64,000 nucleotides of DNA from LMUY01 sp965198565 (lineage in GTDB: Bacteria > Pseudomonadota > Alphaproteobacteria > Acetobacterales > Acetobacteraceae): assembly GCA_965198565.1 (NCBI GenBank), contig OZ240665.1:3534001-3598000 (forward strand), given 5' to 3'. Made by a program: the position numbers and the translations under genes. Below the pieces are notes generated by a model, which worked only from the letters and a program-made list of their open reading frames with translations, was not told the origin of the DNA and made no database searches. This document shows, one piece after another, positions 37,517 through 44,971 of the stretch. Within the stretch, counting starts at the first letter, position 1. The number at the start of each line of letters is the position of its first letter.

Positions 37517-38398
37517 ATGCTCGCGCAACAACTCGCCAATGGCATCCTGTTAGGCGCCACCTACGCGCTGTTCGCGCTCGGCTTCACCCTGATGTTCGGC
37601 GTGCTGCGGGTGATCAATCTCAGCTACGGGTTCTACTTCTCCGCCGGGGCGATGATCGCGCTGTGGCTGGTGCGCAGCCTTGGGCTCGACATCGCCGCCG
37701 CCCTGCCGCTCGCCGCCATCGCGTCCGGCGCGATCGCCGTCGTCACCGACACGCTGTTGCTCAGCCGGCTGCGCCGCGCCCGCGCGCCGGAACTCGCCTC
37801 GCTGATGGTCACGCTCGGCGCCGTGCTGGCGCTGTATTCGGGGCTCACCGCCTGGCTCGGCTCCGACATCCGCCGCCTGCCGCCCAGCGCCATCGACGGC
37901 GACGCCATGCAATTGGGCCCCGTGCGCGTCACGGAGTCTCAACTGCTCATCCTGCTCGCCACGGCGGTTCTGGTGGCCGCCCTGCTGCTGTTGCTGCACC
38001 GGACCAAGCTTGGCCTGGCGATCCGCGCCATGGCGGAACGGCCGGACGCGGCGGCGCTGATGGGGATCGACGTGGCGCGGGCCGCTGCCATCGTCTCCTT
38101 CGTCTCCGGCTGCCTGGCCGGGGCGGGCGGAGTGCTGATCGGGCTGCAGCGCAACGCCATCGAGCCCTATATGGGCGAGGAGATGATGCTGCGCGGCTTC
38201 GTCGTCATCATCGTGGGGGGGTTGGGCAACACGCTGGGGGCGCTGGCGGCAGGCATGCTGCTGGGGCTGCTCGAAGTCTTCATGGCGGGCTACGTCGACT
38301 CCAACCTCAAGGACGCCGTGGGCTTCCTGGTGCTGGTGGCGGTGCTGTGGACGCGGCCTGCGGGGCTGTTCAGCCGCGGCGAGCTGCGCCGGGCATGA
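37517..38398 (+). CDS. livH: Branched-chain amino-acid ABC transporter permease, LivH type
   Basis: 293 aa, about eight hydrophobic helices. Typical LivH sequences are the N-terminal LAQQLANGILLGATYALFALGFTLMFG, RAMAERPDAAALMGIDV (the cytoplasmic EAA-like loop that contacts the ATPase), and FVVIIVGGLGNTLGALAAG. It forms half of the inner-membrane channel with LivM. It ends with an ATGA overlap into livM; livH-livM-livG-livF are all overlapped by 4 bp, a strongly coupled operon. Confidence 0.93.
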   Translation: MLAQQLANGILLGATYALFALGFTLMFGVLRVINLSYGFYFSAGAMIALWLVRSLGLDIAAALPLAAIASGAIAVVTDTLLLSRLRRARAPELASLMVTLGAVLALYSGLTAWLGSDIRRLPPSAIDGDAMQLGPVRVTESQLLILLATAVLVAALLLLLHRTKLGLAIRAMAERPDAAALMGIDVARAAAIVSFVSGCLAGAGGVLIGLQRNAIEPYMGEEMMLRGFVVIIVGGLGNTLGALAAGMLLGLLEVFMAGYVDSNLKDAVGFLVLVAVLWTRPAGLFSRGELRRA

Positions 38399-39243
38399 CC
38401 ATGCCGCCCTGGCTCGACGACTTCCTGTTCACCTACGGCAACCTGGTGAACGCGGTGGGCATCAACGGCCTGCTGGCGCTGTCGATGTACGTGGTGCTGG
38501 CGGCGGGGCAGCTCTCGCTGGGGCAGGCGGCGTTCATGGGGCTGGGGGCGTATTCCTCGGCGCTGCTGACGCTGGATTGGGGGCTGCCGTTCTGGGCGGT
38601 GCTGCCGCTCTCGATGGTGGCGCCGGTGCTGTTCGCGCTGGTGATCGGGCTGCCCACCTTGCGGCTCTCGGGCGTCTACCTGGCCATCGCCACCATCGGG
38701 CTGGGCGAGGTGCTGCGGGCGGCCTACCTCAACCTCGACCTGTTCGGCGGCGCGATGGGCCTCTCCGGCATCCCCGAGCAGGCCGAGACCTGGATGATCT
38801 ACGGCTTGCTGGCGGTGGCGGTTGCTATCCTGTGGCGGGTCGCGCGCAGCCCGGCGGGGCGGGCGATGGAGGCGATGCGCGAGGACGAAACCGCCGCCGC
38901 CGTGCTGGGCGTGAACCTGGTGCGCAGCAAGATGGGCGTGCTGCTGGCCTCCGCCGCGCTGGCCGGGCTCGCGGGCTGCCTGGACGCGCATGTCTCCTCG
39001 TTCATCGGCCCGGCGGAGTATGGCTTCGAGCCGGCGGTGACCATCCTGTCCTACGCCCTGCTCGGCGGCATCGCGACGCCGCTCGGCCCGGTGCTGGGCA
39101 GCGCGATCCTGACCGTGCTGCCCGAGCTGCTGCGCGGCCTGGCGGACCTGCGGCTGGTGCTGAACGGCGTCATCATCGTGGTGGCGGTGCTGTTCCTGCC
39201 CGGCGGGTTGCTGCCCTGGCCGATGCGCCGGCGCGCCGCGTGA
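38395..39243 (+). CDS. livM: Branched-chain amino-acid ABC transporter permease, LivM type
   Basis: 282 aa. LivM features: INGLLALSMYVVLAAGQLSLGQAAFMGLGAYSSA, LPTLRLSGVYLAIATIGLGEVLR, the loop AMREDETAAAVLGVNLVRSKM, and YALLGGIATPLGPVLGSAIL. An alternative ATG two codons downstream (38401) is possible. It pairs with LivH to form the channel; the start overlaps livH and the stop overlaps livG by GTGA. Confidence 0.93.
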   Translation: MTMPPWLDDFLFTYGNLVNAVGINGLLALSMYVVLAAGQLSLGQAAFMGLGAYSSALLTLDWGLPFWAVLPLSMVAPVLFALVIGLPTLRLSGVYLAIATIGLGEVLRAAYLNLDLFGGAMGLSGIPEQAETWMIYGLLAVAVAILWRVARSPAGRAMEAMREDETAAAVLGVNLVRSKMGVLLASAALAGLAGCLDAHVSSFIGPAEYGFEPAVTILSYALLGGIATPLGPVLGSAILTVLPELLRGLADLRLVLNGVIIVVAVLFLPGGLLPWPMRRRAA

Positions 39244-40049
39244 GCCTGCTGCTGGAGGCAAGCGCCCTCACCCGCCGCTATTCCGGCCTGGTGGCGGTGG
39301 ACGCGGTGGACTTGGCGGTGCGCGAGGGCGGCATCCACGCCGTGATCGGCCCGAACGGCGCGGGCAAGACCACGCTGTTCAACCTGCTCTCCGGCCTCAC
39401 CCCGCCCAGTTCCGGGCGCATCCGGCTGGATGGGCAGGACATCACGCGCCTGCCGCCGCATCGCCGGGCCGCTTTGGGCATGGCGCGCACGTTCCAGTCG
39501 CTGCGGGTGGCGGGCGGGATGACGGTGCTGGAGAACGTGCTGCTCGGCCTGCAGGTGCGCGCCGGGGCGGGGCTGGCCGAGGTGATCGCCCGCCTGCCCC
39601 GCTTCCGGCGCGAAGAGGCGGCGGCGGTGCGGGCGGCGGCGGCGGCACTCGAGCTGGTGGGGATGGCTGGCGCGGCGGAGGTTCGGGCGGGGCGGCTGTC
39701 GTATGGCGAGGGGCGGCGGGTGGAGATCGCCCGCGCCATCGCCGCCCAGCCCCGCCTGCTGTTGCTGGACGAGCCGGCCGCGGGGCTGAACCCGGCCGAG
39801 ACCGCGGCCCTCGCCGCCCTGGTGCGCAGCATCCGCGCCGCCGGCACCACCGTGCTGCTGGTGGAGCACGACATGGGCTTCGTGATGCAGCTCTCGGACG
39901 AGGTGACGGTGCTGAACTTCGGCCGCCGCATCGCCAGCGGCCCGCCCGCCGCGATCCGCTCCGACCCGGCGGTGATCGAGGCGTATCTCGGCCACAAGGT
40001 CGCCGCCCGCCTGCAGGCCGGCGCCCGCGTGGGTGTGCGCGGGGTGTGA
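39240..40049 (+). CDS. livG: Branched-chain amino-acid ABC transporter ATPase, LivG type
   Basis: 269 aa, GTG start. Walker A GPNGAGKTT, Q-loop in ARTFQSLRV, signature LSYGEGRRVEIARA (a Y in place of the usual S in LSxGE, normal for LivG), Walker B LLLLDEPAAGL, and H-loop VEHDMGFVM. The C-terminal VIEAYLGH box is typical of LivG/LivF. It energises LivHM. The stop overlaps the livF GTG start. Confidence 0.94.
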   Translation: MSLLLEASALTRRYSGLVAVDAVDLAVREGGIHAVIGPNGAGKTTLFNLLSGLTPPSSGRIRLDGQDITRLPPHRRAALGMARTFQSLRVAGGMTVLENVLLGLQVRAGAGLAEVIARLPRFRREEAAAVRAAAAALELVGMAGAAEVRAGRLSYGEGRRVEIARAIAAQPRLLLLDEPAAGLNPAETAALAALVRSIRAAGTTVLLVEHDMGFVMQLSDEVTVLNFGRRIASGPPAAIRSDPAVIEAYLGHKVAARLQAGARVGVRGV

Positions 40050-40756
40050 GCAGCCTGCAGCTCGAGGAGCTGACGCTCGGCTATGGCCGCACCACGGTGG
40101 TGCACGGCATTTCGTTGCGCGTGGAGCCGGGGCAGATCGTGGCGCTGATCGGGGCCAACGGCGCCGGCAAGACGACGGTGATGCGGGCGATCTCCGGCCT
40201 GTTGCGGCCGCGCGCCGGGCGGATCCTGTATGACCGGGTCGACATCGCCGGGCGGCCGGCGCATGCGGTAGCGGCTGCCGGCCTGCGCCACGTGCCGGAG
40301 GGGCGGCAGGTGTTCGGCGGCCTCACCGTGGCCGACAACCTGGCGCTGGGCGCCTACACGCTGCGCGACCCGGCGGAACGCGACCGGCGCCGCGAGGCCG
40401 TGCTCGCCCGCTTTCCGCGCCTGCGCGAGCGGTTGCGCCAACTCGCCGGGTCACTGTCGGGCGGGGAGCAGCAGATGCTGGCGTTCGGCCGCGCGCTGAT
40501 GGGCGGGCCGCGGCTGCTGCTGCTGGACGAGCCCTCGATGGGCTTGGCGCCGCTGTTCGTGGAGGAGATTTTCACCGCCGTCGCGGATTTGCGGCAGGGC
40601 GGGACGACGGTGTTGCTGGTGGAACAGAACGCGTCGGCGGCGCTGGAGGTGGCGGATTACGGCTACGTGCTGGAAAACGGCCGCATCACGTTGCATGGCG
40701 ACGGCCCGACCTTGCTGCGCAACCCCGCCGTGATGGCCGCCTACTTGGGTGGCTGA
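40046..40756 (+). CDS. livF: Branched-chain amino-acid ABC transporter ATPase, LivF type
   Basis: 236 aa, GTG start. Walker A GANGAGKTT, the LivF-specific HVPEGRQVFGGLTV segment, signature LSGGEQQMLAFGRAL, Walker B LLLLDEPSMGLAP, and VEQNASAALEVADYGYVLENG. Last gene of livHMGF; 120 bp later the EndoU island begins at a short repeat. Confidence 0.95.
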   Translation: MSSLQLEELTLGYGRTTVVHGISLRVEPGQIVALIGANGAGKTTVMRAISGLLRPRAGRILYDRVDIAGRPAHAVAAAGLRHVPEGRQVFGGLTVADNLALGAYTLRDPAERDRRREAVLARFPRLRERLRQLAGSLSGGEQQMLAFGRALMGGPRLLLLDEPSMGLAPLFVEEIFTAVADLRQGGTTVLLVEQNASAALEVADYGYVLENGRITLHGDGPTLLRNPAVMAAYLGG

Positions 40757-40875
40757 CCCGCCTACCCGACGCTGCCCTCCCGCCGGCACAGGGCATCGGG
40801 CGCGTCATGGCCGGACGCCATCCGGCCATCCACGACGCAGTAGCGTAAGAGGCCGAGCCCAACCGGAGAAACATC

Positions 40876-40888
40876 CCGTAGGATGGGT
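40876..40888 (+). repeat. 13-bp inverted repeat, left copy flanking the EndoU island
   Basis: CCGTAGGATGGGT. Its exact reverse complement ACCCATCCTACGG occurs at 42260-42272, so the two copies bracket the toxin/immunity region. A related truncated copy (ACCCATCCTAC) is found at 56887-56897. The motif belongs to a repeat type common in proteobacterial intergenic DNA. Confidence 0.65.
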
Positions 40889-40967
40889 GAAGACGCATCA
40901 ATGATTCCGGACCAAGCCACACAAGCCCCATCCCCAAGCGGCAAAGATTGAAACTGCTCCCTCGCGC

Positions 40968-41917
40968 ATGAGAACAAGCAACGCAGCGCAACGGGTCGAC
41001 TACGCCGCGCACGGCATCATCATGTACGTGCCGCGCAACGAGCGCAGCCGCTGGAACGCCGCCGTCACCGACAGCGCCCGCAACGACCTGAAGACCGCCA
41101 TTGCCGCCTGGTATGGCAGCCCGGCGCTAAGCCGTGACGCATTCCGCGCCCGTTTTTGGACCCGTCCACAACTGACCAGACCGTCGACTTGCTCCGCAGC
41201 GCGGCCCGCGGGCTGGTCGAGGGGCGGAGTTACGCAGACCTGAGCCAGTCCGGCAAAGACCTGGCGGCTGCCGCGCAACAGGTCGGCGTGAACCGTTGGC
41301 CTCGCTTCCTCGGTAGCGCGAGCGCCCATGCGGTCGAGGCTGTCTCGAGGGGCGAGGTCCCCGGCGTGACGAAGGTCTCTGCGGATACAGCGACCGATAT
41401 CGTGGGCCTGATCGTGCTCGGCCTGCTGGCGATAATGTATGCAACGCGGCAGTCGACGCCACCCGGCCGGGAACAAAGCTTTGCGGGAGCGGCCGGTCCC
41501 ACAATCATGCGTCAAGACGAAGCAAAAAAAGCAGATCAACGGGCTGCGCAGCCCGCACCCGCAGTCAAGGGAAACGACAGCTCGACGGCAGATCTTGCAA
41601 AGGCAGGAGATGCAAGCCTGTCCGAAGATCGGAAAAAATATATCCTAGACGGCAAAGGTTCAGGTGGAGGTCATGGGTCGGGCCGCTCTTCTCCTGATAA
41701 GAGCGAGTTTCCACCCAATTGGTCCGACGATAAAACAATCAAAGCGATCGAAGATGTCGCGAACGACCCGTCATCCGCGCGCGCGCCCGGCGAAGGCGGT
41801 CGGACCAAAGTCACTGGGACGCGAGATGGAGTGGATATTGAGGTAATTATTGGGCGTGATAGGAAGGCAATCATCACAGCATATCCCACGAACACGCCCA
41901 GGAATAAAGGAAAATAA
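40968..41917 (+). pseudogene. EndoU-domain toxin, frameshifted in a T-run
   Basis: Two open frames make one gene: 40968 to about 41157, then 41156-41917 (253 aa if started at TTG 41156). They meet at TTTTT (41153-41157); one extra T would join ...DAFRARF to LDPSTTDQTVDLL in frame, about 317 aa. The C-terminal 90 residues match the bacterial EndoU ribonuclease toxin pattern: ILDGKGSGGGHGSG, PDKSEFPPNWSDD, DVANDP, GTRDGVDIEVIIG, IITAYPTN. A hydrophobic segment (IVGLIVLGLLAIMYA) lies mid-protein. The residue before ILDG is Tyr where family members usually have His, so activity is uncertain. The immunity gene follows after 2 bp. GC falls toward the 3' end, suggesting transfer. Confidence 0.75.
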
Positions 41918-41919
41918 TC

Positions 41920-42201
41920 ATGATGGAATATCAGGCGATAAAACAAAACTTATATGCCTTGCATGAGGCCGCTTCAATTTATGGCGGCTGGGATAAAGAA
42001 CAGGCAAGCACCTTTATTCGCGTGGGAGAATATGGTTTAGCGCTCGACAGCATCGCTTACGCCTATCTTTCCAACGACGCCCTTATGCCGCCAGATATTT
42101 ACGCAATATTTGAACAACTCGCAGACACCATGAAACTCGACGATGATCCAGAATTCGAAGGCGTAGCGCATCTCAAAAGGAAGCAAATGCTATCGCCATA
42201 G
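41920..42201 (+). CDS. MafI-like immunity protein
   Basis: 93 aa, start ATGATG with AAGGAAA upstream. Small acidic helical protein; the segment RVGEYGLALDSIAYAYLSNDA resembles the GE-x-x-LA-x-D core of MafI immunity proteins, which neutralise EndoU-type MafB toxins in Neisseria. It starts 2 bp after the EndoU toxin gene and has the same low GC, so the pair was probably acquired together. The reading frame is intact although the toxin frame is broken. Confidence 0.7.
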   Translation: MMEYQAIKQNLYALHEAASIYGGWDKEQASTFIRVGEYGLALDSIAYAYLSNDALMPPDIYAIFEQLADTMKLDDDPEFEGVAHLKRKQMLSP

Positions 42202-42248
42202 ATCGTGGCGGGAGTGAAGCCCACCTCCCTCACTCCCCCGGGCGGGAC

Positions 42249-42272
42249 GATGGGTTTGCACCCATCCTACGG
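42249..42272. repeat. Hairpin and right 13-bp inverted repeat flanking the EndoU island
   Basis: GATGGGT, TTGC, ACCCATC forms a 7-bp stem (42249-42266); ACCCATCCTACGG (42260-42272) is the exact inverted copy of 40876-40888. It may also act as a terminator for the immunity gene, though no T-tract follows. Confidence 0.65.
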
Positions 42273-42426
42273 TTCGGAACTCGACGACGATCCGGAGTTC
42301 TCCGGCCCCGACATGGCGTTGCACCCCCGCAGCGCCAAAACCTTCCCGCGTTCTTGACACCTCATGACCCCCCGGTTAGCAAGCCTGCGCTTTTGACGGC
42401 TCGCTGACGCGGGCTGGAAGGGCAAC

Positions 42427-42735
42427 ATGAACGAGACTAGACCCGGCAACGACTCCGGCGATTTCGAACGCCGCCTCGACGCGGCGCGCAATCGACGGGT
42501 GTCCAAGGTGGCGGCCGCCTCCCCGTCCGGCCCATCGCCCTGGAGCATCGGGGCCAGGGTCGGCGTGGAGCTGCTGTCCGCCTTGGTGGTGGGGCTGGGG
42601 TTGGGCTGGGCGCTGGACCGCTGGCTGCATACGACACCGCTGTTCCTGGTGGTGTTCGTGCTGCTGGGGGGTGCGGCGGGGGTGGCGAATGTGTGGCGCC
42701 TGATGGCGCCGAAGAAGGGGCGGGATTTTGGCTGA
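42427..42735 (+). CDS. atpI: ATP synthase assembly protein AtpI
   Basis: 102 aa. A hydrophilic N-terminus is followed by two TM helices (GARVGVELLSALVVGLGLGWALDRWL and LFLVVFVLLGGAAGVANVWRL), the AtpI/AtpZ-type pattern. AtpI helps assemble the c-ring and is the usual first gene of alphaproteobacterial F0 operons. GGAAGGG precedes the ATG by 4 nt. It overlaps atpB by 8 bp. Confidence 0.88.
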   Translation: MNETRPGNDSGDFERRLDAARNRRVSKVAAASPSGPSPWSIGARVGVELLSALVVGLGLGWALDRWLHTTPLFLVVFVLLGGAAGVANVWRLMAPKKGRDFG

Positions 42736-43489
42736 AGCGGGACCACCCACCATCGACGCCCTCGGGCAGTTCCGCCTGCATCACGGCTGGGGCCTGATTG
42801 GCCAGTCGGTGAACTTCACCCAGTCCAACGCCTGGATGGCCGCAGGCGCCGTGCTCACCCTGTTCATGCTGGTGTATGGCATGCGCGGCCGCGCCGTGGT
42901 GCCGAACCGGCTGCAATCGCTGGCCGAGATGAGCTACGAGTTCATCGAAAGCATGTGCGTCGACCAGATCGGCGAGGAAGGCCGGCGCTTCTTCCCGTTC
43001 ATCTTCACGCTGTTCTTCTTCGTGCTGATGGGCAACCTGCTCGGCCTGCTGCCGTTCGCCTTCACCTACACCAGCCACATCGCCGTCACCGCCGCGCTGG
43101 CGATCATGGTGATCGTGTTCGTAACCTTCGTGGCCATCCGCGAAAACGGCAGCCACTTCTTCACCGAATACTTCTTCCCAGCCGGCGCGCCCAAGCTGCT
43201 GGCGCCGCTGATCATCCCGGTCGAGATCATCTCCTACCTGTCGCGCCCGGTGAGCCTGTCGATCCGCTTGTTCGCCAACATGGTCGCCGGGCACGTGATG
43301 TTCGAGGTGTTCGCCACCTTCATCCTGACGCTGTCGGGCCTGGGCTTCCTGGGCGTGATCGGGGCGATCGGGCCGCTGGCGATCAACGTCATCCTGGTGG
43401 GGTTCGAGCTGCTGGTGGCCTGTCTGCAGGCCTACGTGTTCGCCATCCTCACCTGTATCTACCTGCACGACGCGGTGCATTTGCACTAG
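42728..43489 (+). CDS. atpB: ATP synthase F0 subunit a
   Basis: 253 aa, TTG start inside atpI. Polytopic; the essential arginine lies in SLSIRLFANMVAGHVMFEVF, and the C-terminal helix ends LVACLQAYVFAILTCIYLHDA, both diagnostic. It forms the proton half-channels against the c-ring. Operon order atpI-atpB-atpE-atpF'-atpF; the F1 genes (atpHAGDC) are not in this window, as expected for alphaproteobacteria with separated F0 and F1 operons. Confidence 0.95.
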   Translation: MAEAGPPTIDALGQFRLHHGWGLIGQSVNFTQSNAWMAAGAVLTLFMLVYGMRGRAVVPNRLQSLAEMSYEFIESMCVDQIGEEGRRFFPFIFTLFFFVLMGNLLGLLPFAFTYTSHIAVTAALAIMVIVFVTFVAIRENGSHFFTEYFFPAGAPKLLAPLIIPVEIISYLSRPVSLSIRLFANMVAGHVMFEVFATFILTLSGLGFLGVIGAIGPLAINVILVGFELLVACLQAYVFAILTCIYLHDAVHLH

Positions 43490-43563
43490 CCGCGCGCCCA
43501 GACTTCGCTCATCAACACTTCGCTCATCAACCTCCCCTCCATCACCAGAAGGACTGCACAACC

Positions 43564-43788
43564 ATGGACGTCGCTGCTGCAAAGGCCCTTGGGGCTGGTA
43601 TCGCCGTGATCGCGCTTGCGGGCGTGGGCATCGGCATCGGCAACATCTTCTCCTCGCTGGTGTCCAGCATCGCGCGCAACCCCTCCGCCCGCGACCAGGT
43701 GTTCGGCCTCGGCATCCTGGGCTTCGCGCTGACGGAAGCGGTGGCGCTGTTCGCGCTGCTGATCGCGTTCCTCATCCTGTTCACCTGA
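43564..43788 (+). CDS. atpE: ATP synthase F0 subunit c
   Basis: 74 aa, two TM helices. The first has a glycine-rich GVGIGIGNIFSSL core, the loop is ARNPSARDQ, and the second carries the proton-binding glutamate in GFALTEAVALFALLIAFLILF. Ion-site residues are those of a proton-type c subunit. The 74-bp gap after atpB contains two direct copies of TTCGCTCATCAAC (about 43504 and 43520). Confidence 0.95.
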   Translation: MDVAAAKALGAGIAVIALAGVGIGIGNIFSSLVSSIARNPSARDQVFGLGILGFALTEAVALFALLIAFLILFT

Positions 43789-43796
43789 TTGCGGCT

Positions 43797-44369
43797 GTGA
43801 TGCGCCGCTTCGCTGTGGCTGCCTTCGCCCTCCTGCTCGCGGCCGCCGGGCCGCAGAAGGAGGGCATGCCGCAGCTCGATTTCGCCAACCCGCTCACCAC
43901 CAGCCAGGTGGTTTGGGGCGCGATCATCTTCGCCCTGCTCTACGTGCTGCTGTCGCGCTGGGCGCTGCCGAAGGTGGGCACGGTGGTGGAAGAGCGGCGC
44001 ACCCGCATCGCCGGAGACCTCGAGACCGCTCACACCGCCAAGGCCGAGGCGGACCGCGCCGTGGCGGAGCTGACCGAGGCGACCCGGCGCGCTCGCTCGG
44101 AGGCGCAATCCTCCGTCGCGGCGGCCACCCAGCAGGCCAAGGCCGAAGCCGCCGAGCGCAATGCCGCGATGAACCAGACGCTGGACCAGCAATTGGCGGA
44201 GGCTGAGGGCCGCATCGCCGCCTCCCGCACCGCCGCCATGGGGGCGCTGCGCCAGGTGGCGGGCGACGCGGCCACGGCGGTGGTGGCCCGGCTGACCGGC
44301 CACGCGCCTGACCCGGCCCGGGTGGACAGCGCCGTCGGCGCCCTGCTCTCCCCCGCGGCAGCGAGCTAA
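43797..44369 (+). CDS. atpF2: ATP synthase F0 subunit b'
   Basis: 190 aa from GTG 43797; the ATG at 43800 is equally possible. A short N-terminal hydrophobic stretch is followed by PQLDFANPLTTSQVVWGAIIFALLYVLLSRWALPKV, a long charged coiled coil (about 65-150) and a short C-terminal part. As in other alphaproteobacteria, b' precedes b, and the two make a heterodimeric stator stalk. Four bp separate it from atpF. Confidence 0.92.
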   Translation: MMRRFAVAAFALLLAAAGPQKEGMPQLDFANPLTTSQVVWGAIIFALLYVLLSRWALPKVGTVVEERRTRIAGDLETAHTAKAEADRAVAELTEATRRARSEAQSSVAAATQQAKAEAAERNAAMNQTLDQQLAEAEGRIAASRTAAMGALRQVAGDAATAVVARLTGHAPDPARVDSAVGALLSPAAAS

Positions 44370-44373
44370 GGGG

Positions 44374-44883
44374 ATGCACATGCACGGGTTTTTCGGCGAG
44401 CCGCGGACCTGGGTCGCGGTCGCGTTCGTCATCTTCTTCGTGGTGTTCGGGGCGCGGCTGTGGAAGACGCTGGCCGCCATGCTCGACGCCCATGCGGCGC
44501 GCATCCGCAACGAACTGGAGGAGGCGACACGGCTGCGCCAGGAGGCGGAAGCGATGCTGGCGGACGCCCGCACGCGGCGCGAGCAGGCGCTTGGCGACGC
44601 CCGCAGCCTGCTCGAGGCGGCCCATGGCGAGGCCGTTCGCGTGGGCGAGCAAGCCCGCGTCGAAGCCGAGGCCACCGCGCGCCGCCGCGAGCAGATGGCG
44701 CATGAACGCATCGCCGCCGCCGAGAAGGCTGCCGTGAACGAGGTGCGCAAGGCCGCGGCCGACATCGCGGCGCGTGCGGCGCGGGACGTGATCGCAGCCA
44801 CGCTCTCGGCCGAGGCGGATGCGCAGATCATCGACCGCGCCATTGCGGGATTGCCGGCAGCCTTGGTGCGCCGCGCGGCCTGA
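44374..44883 (+). CDS. atpF: ATP synthase F0 subunit b
   Basis: 169 aa. One N-terminal membrane helix (TWVAVAFVIFFVVFGARLW) followed by an Ala/Arg/Glu-rich coiled coil, and a C-terminus that binds delta (AEADAQIIDRAIAGLP). AAGGGG precedes the ATG. Last gene of the F0 operon; a short tandem repeat begins in its last codons. Confidence 0.94.
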   Translation: MHMHGFFGEPRTWVAVAFVIFFVVFGARLWKTLAAMLDAHAARIRNELEEATRLRQEAEAMLADARTRREQALGDARSLLEAAHGEAVRVGEQARVEAEATARRREQMAHERIAAAEKAAVNEVRKAAADIAARAARDVIAATLSAEADAQIIDRAIAGLPAALVRRAA

Positions 44884-44928
44884 TCGCGTAGGCTGACTGC
44901 GTGGCCTGATCGCGTGGCCTGATCGCTT
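44877..44928. repeat. 12-14-bp tandem repeat at the atpF 3' end
   Basis: Four units of the form GGCCTGATCGCGT (44877-44890, 44891-44902 degenerate, 44903-44915, 44916-44928). The first unit contains the atpF stop. It looks like local slippage and could vary between strains. Confidence 0.7.
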
Positions 44929-44971
44929 TGGCGGCAAGCGCGGGCCGTCGACCATCGAGGGGACAAGTCGG

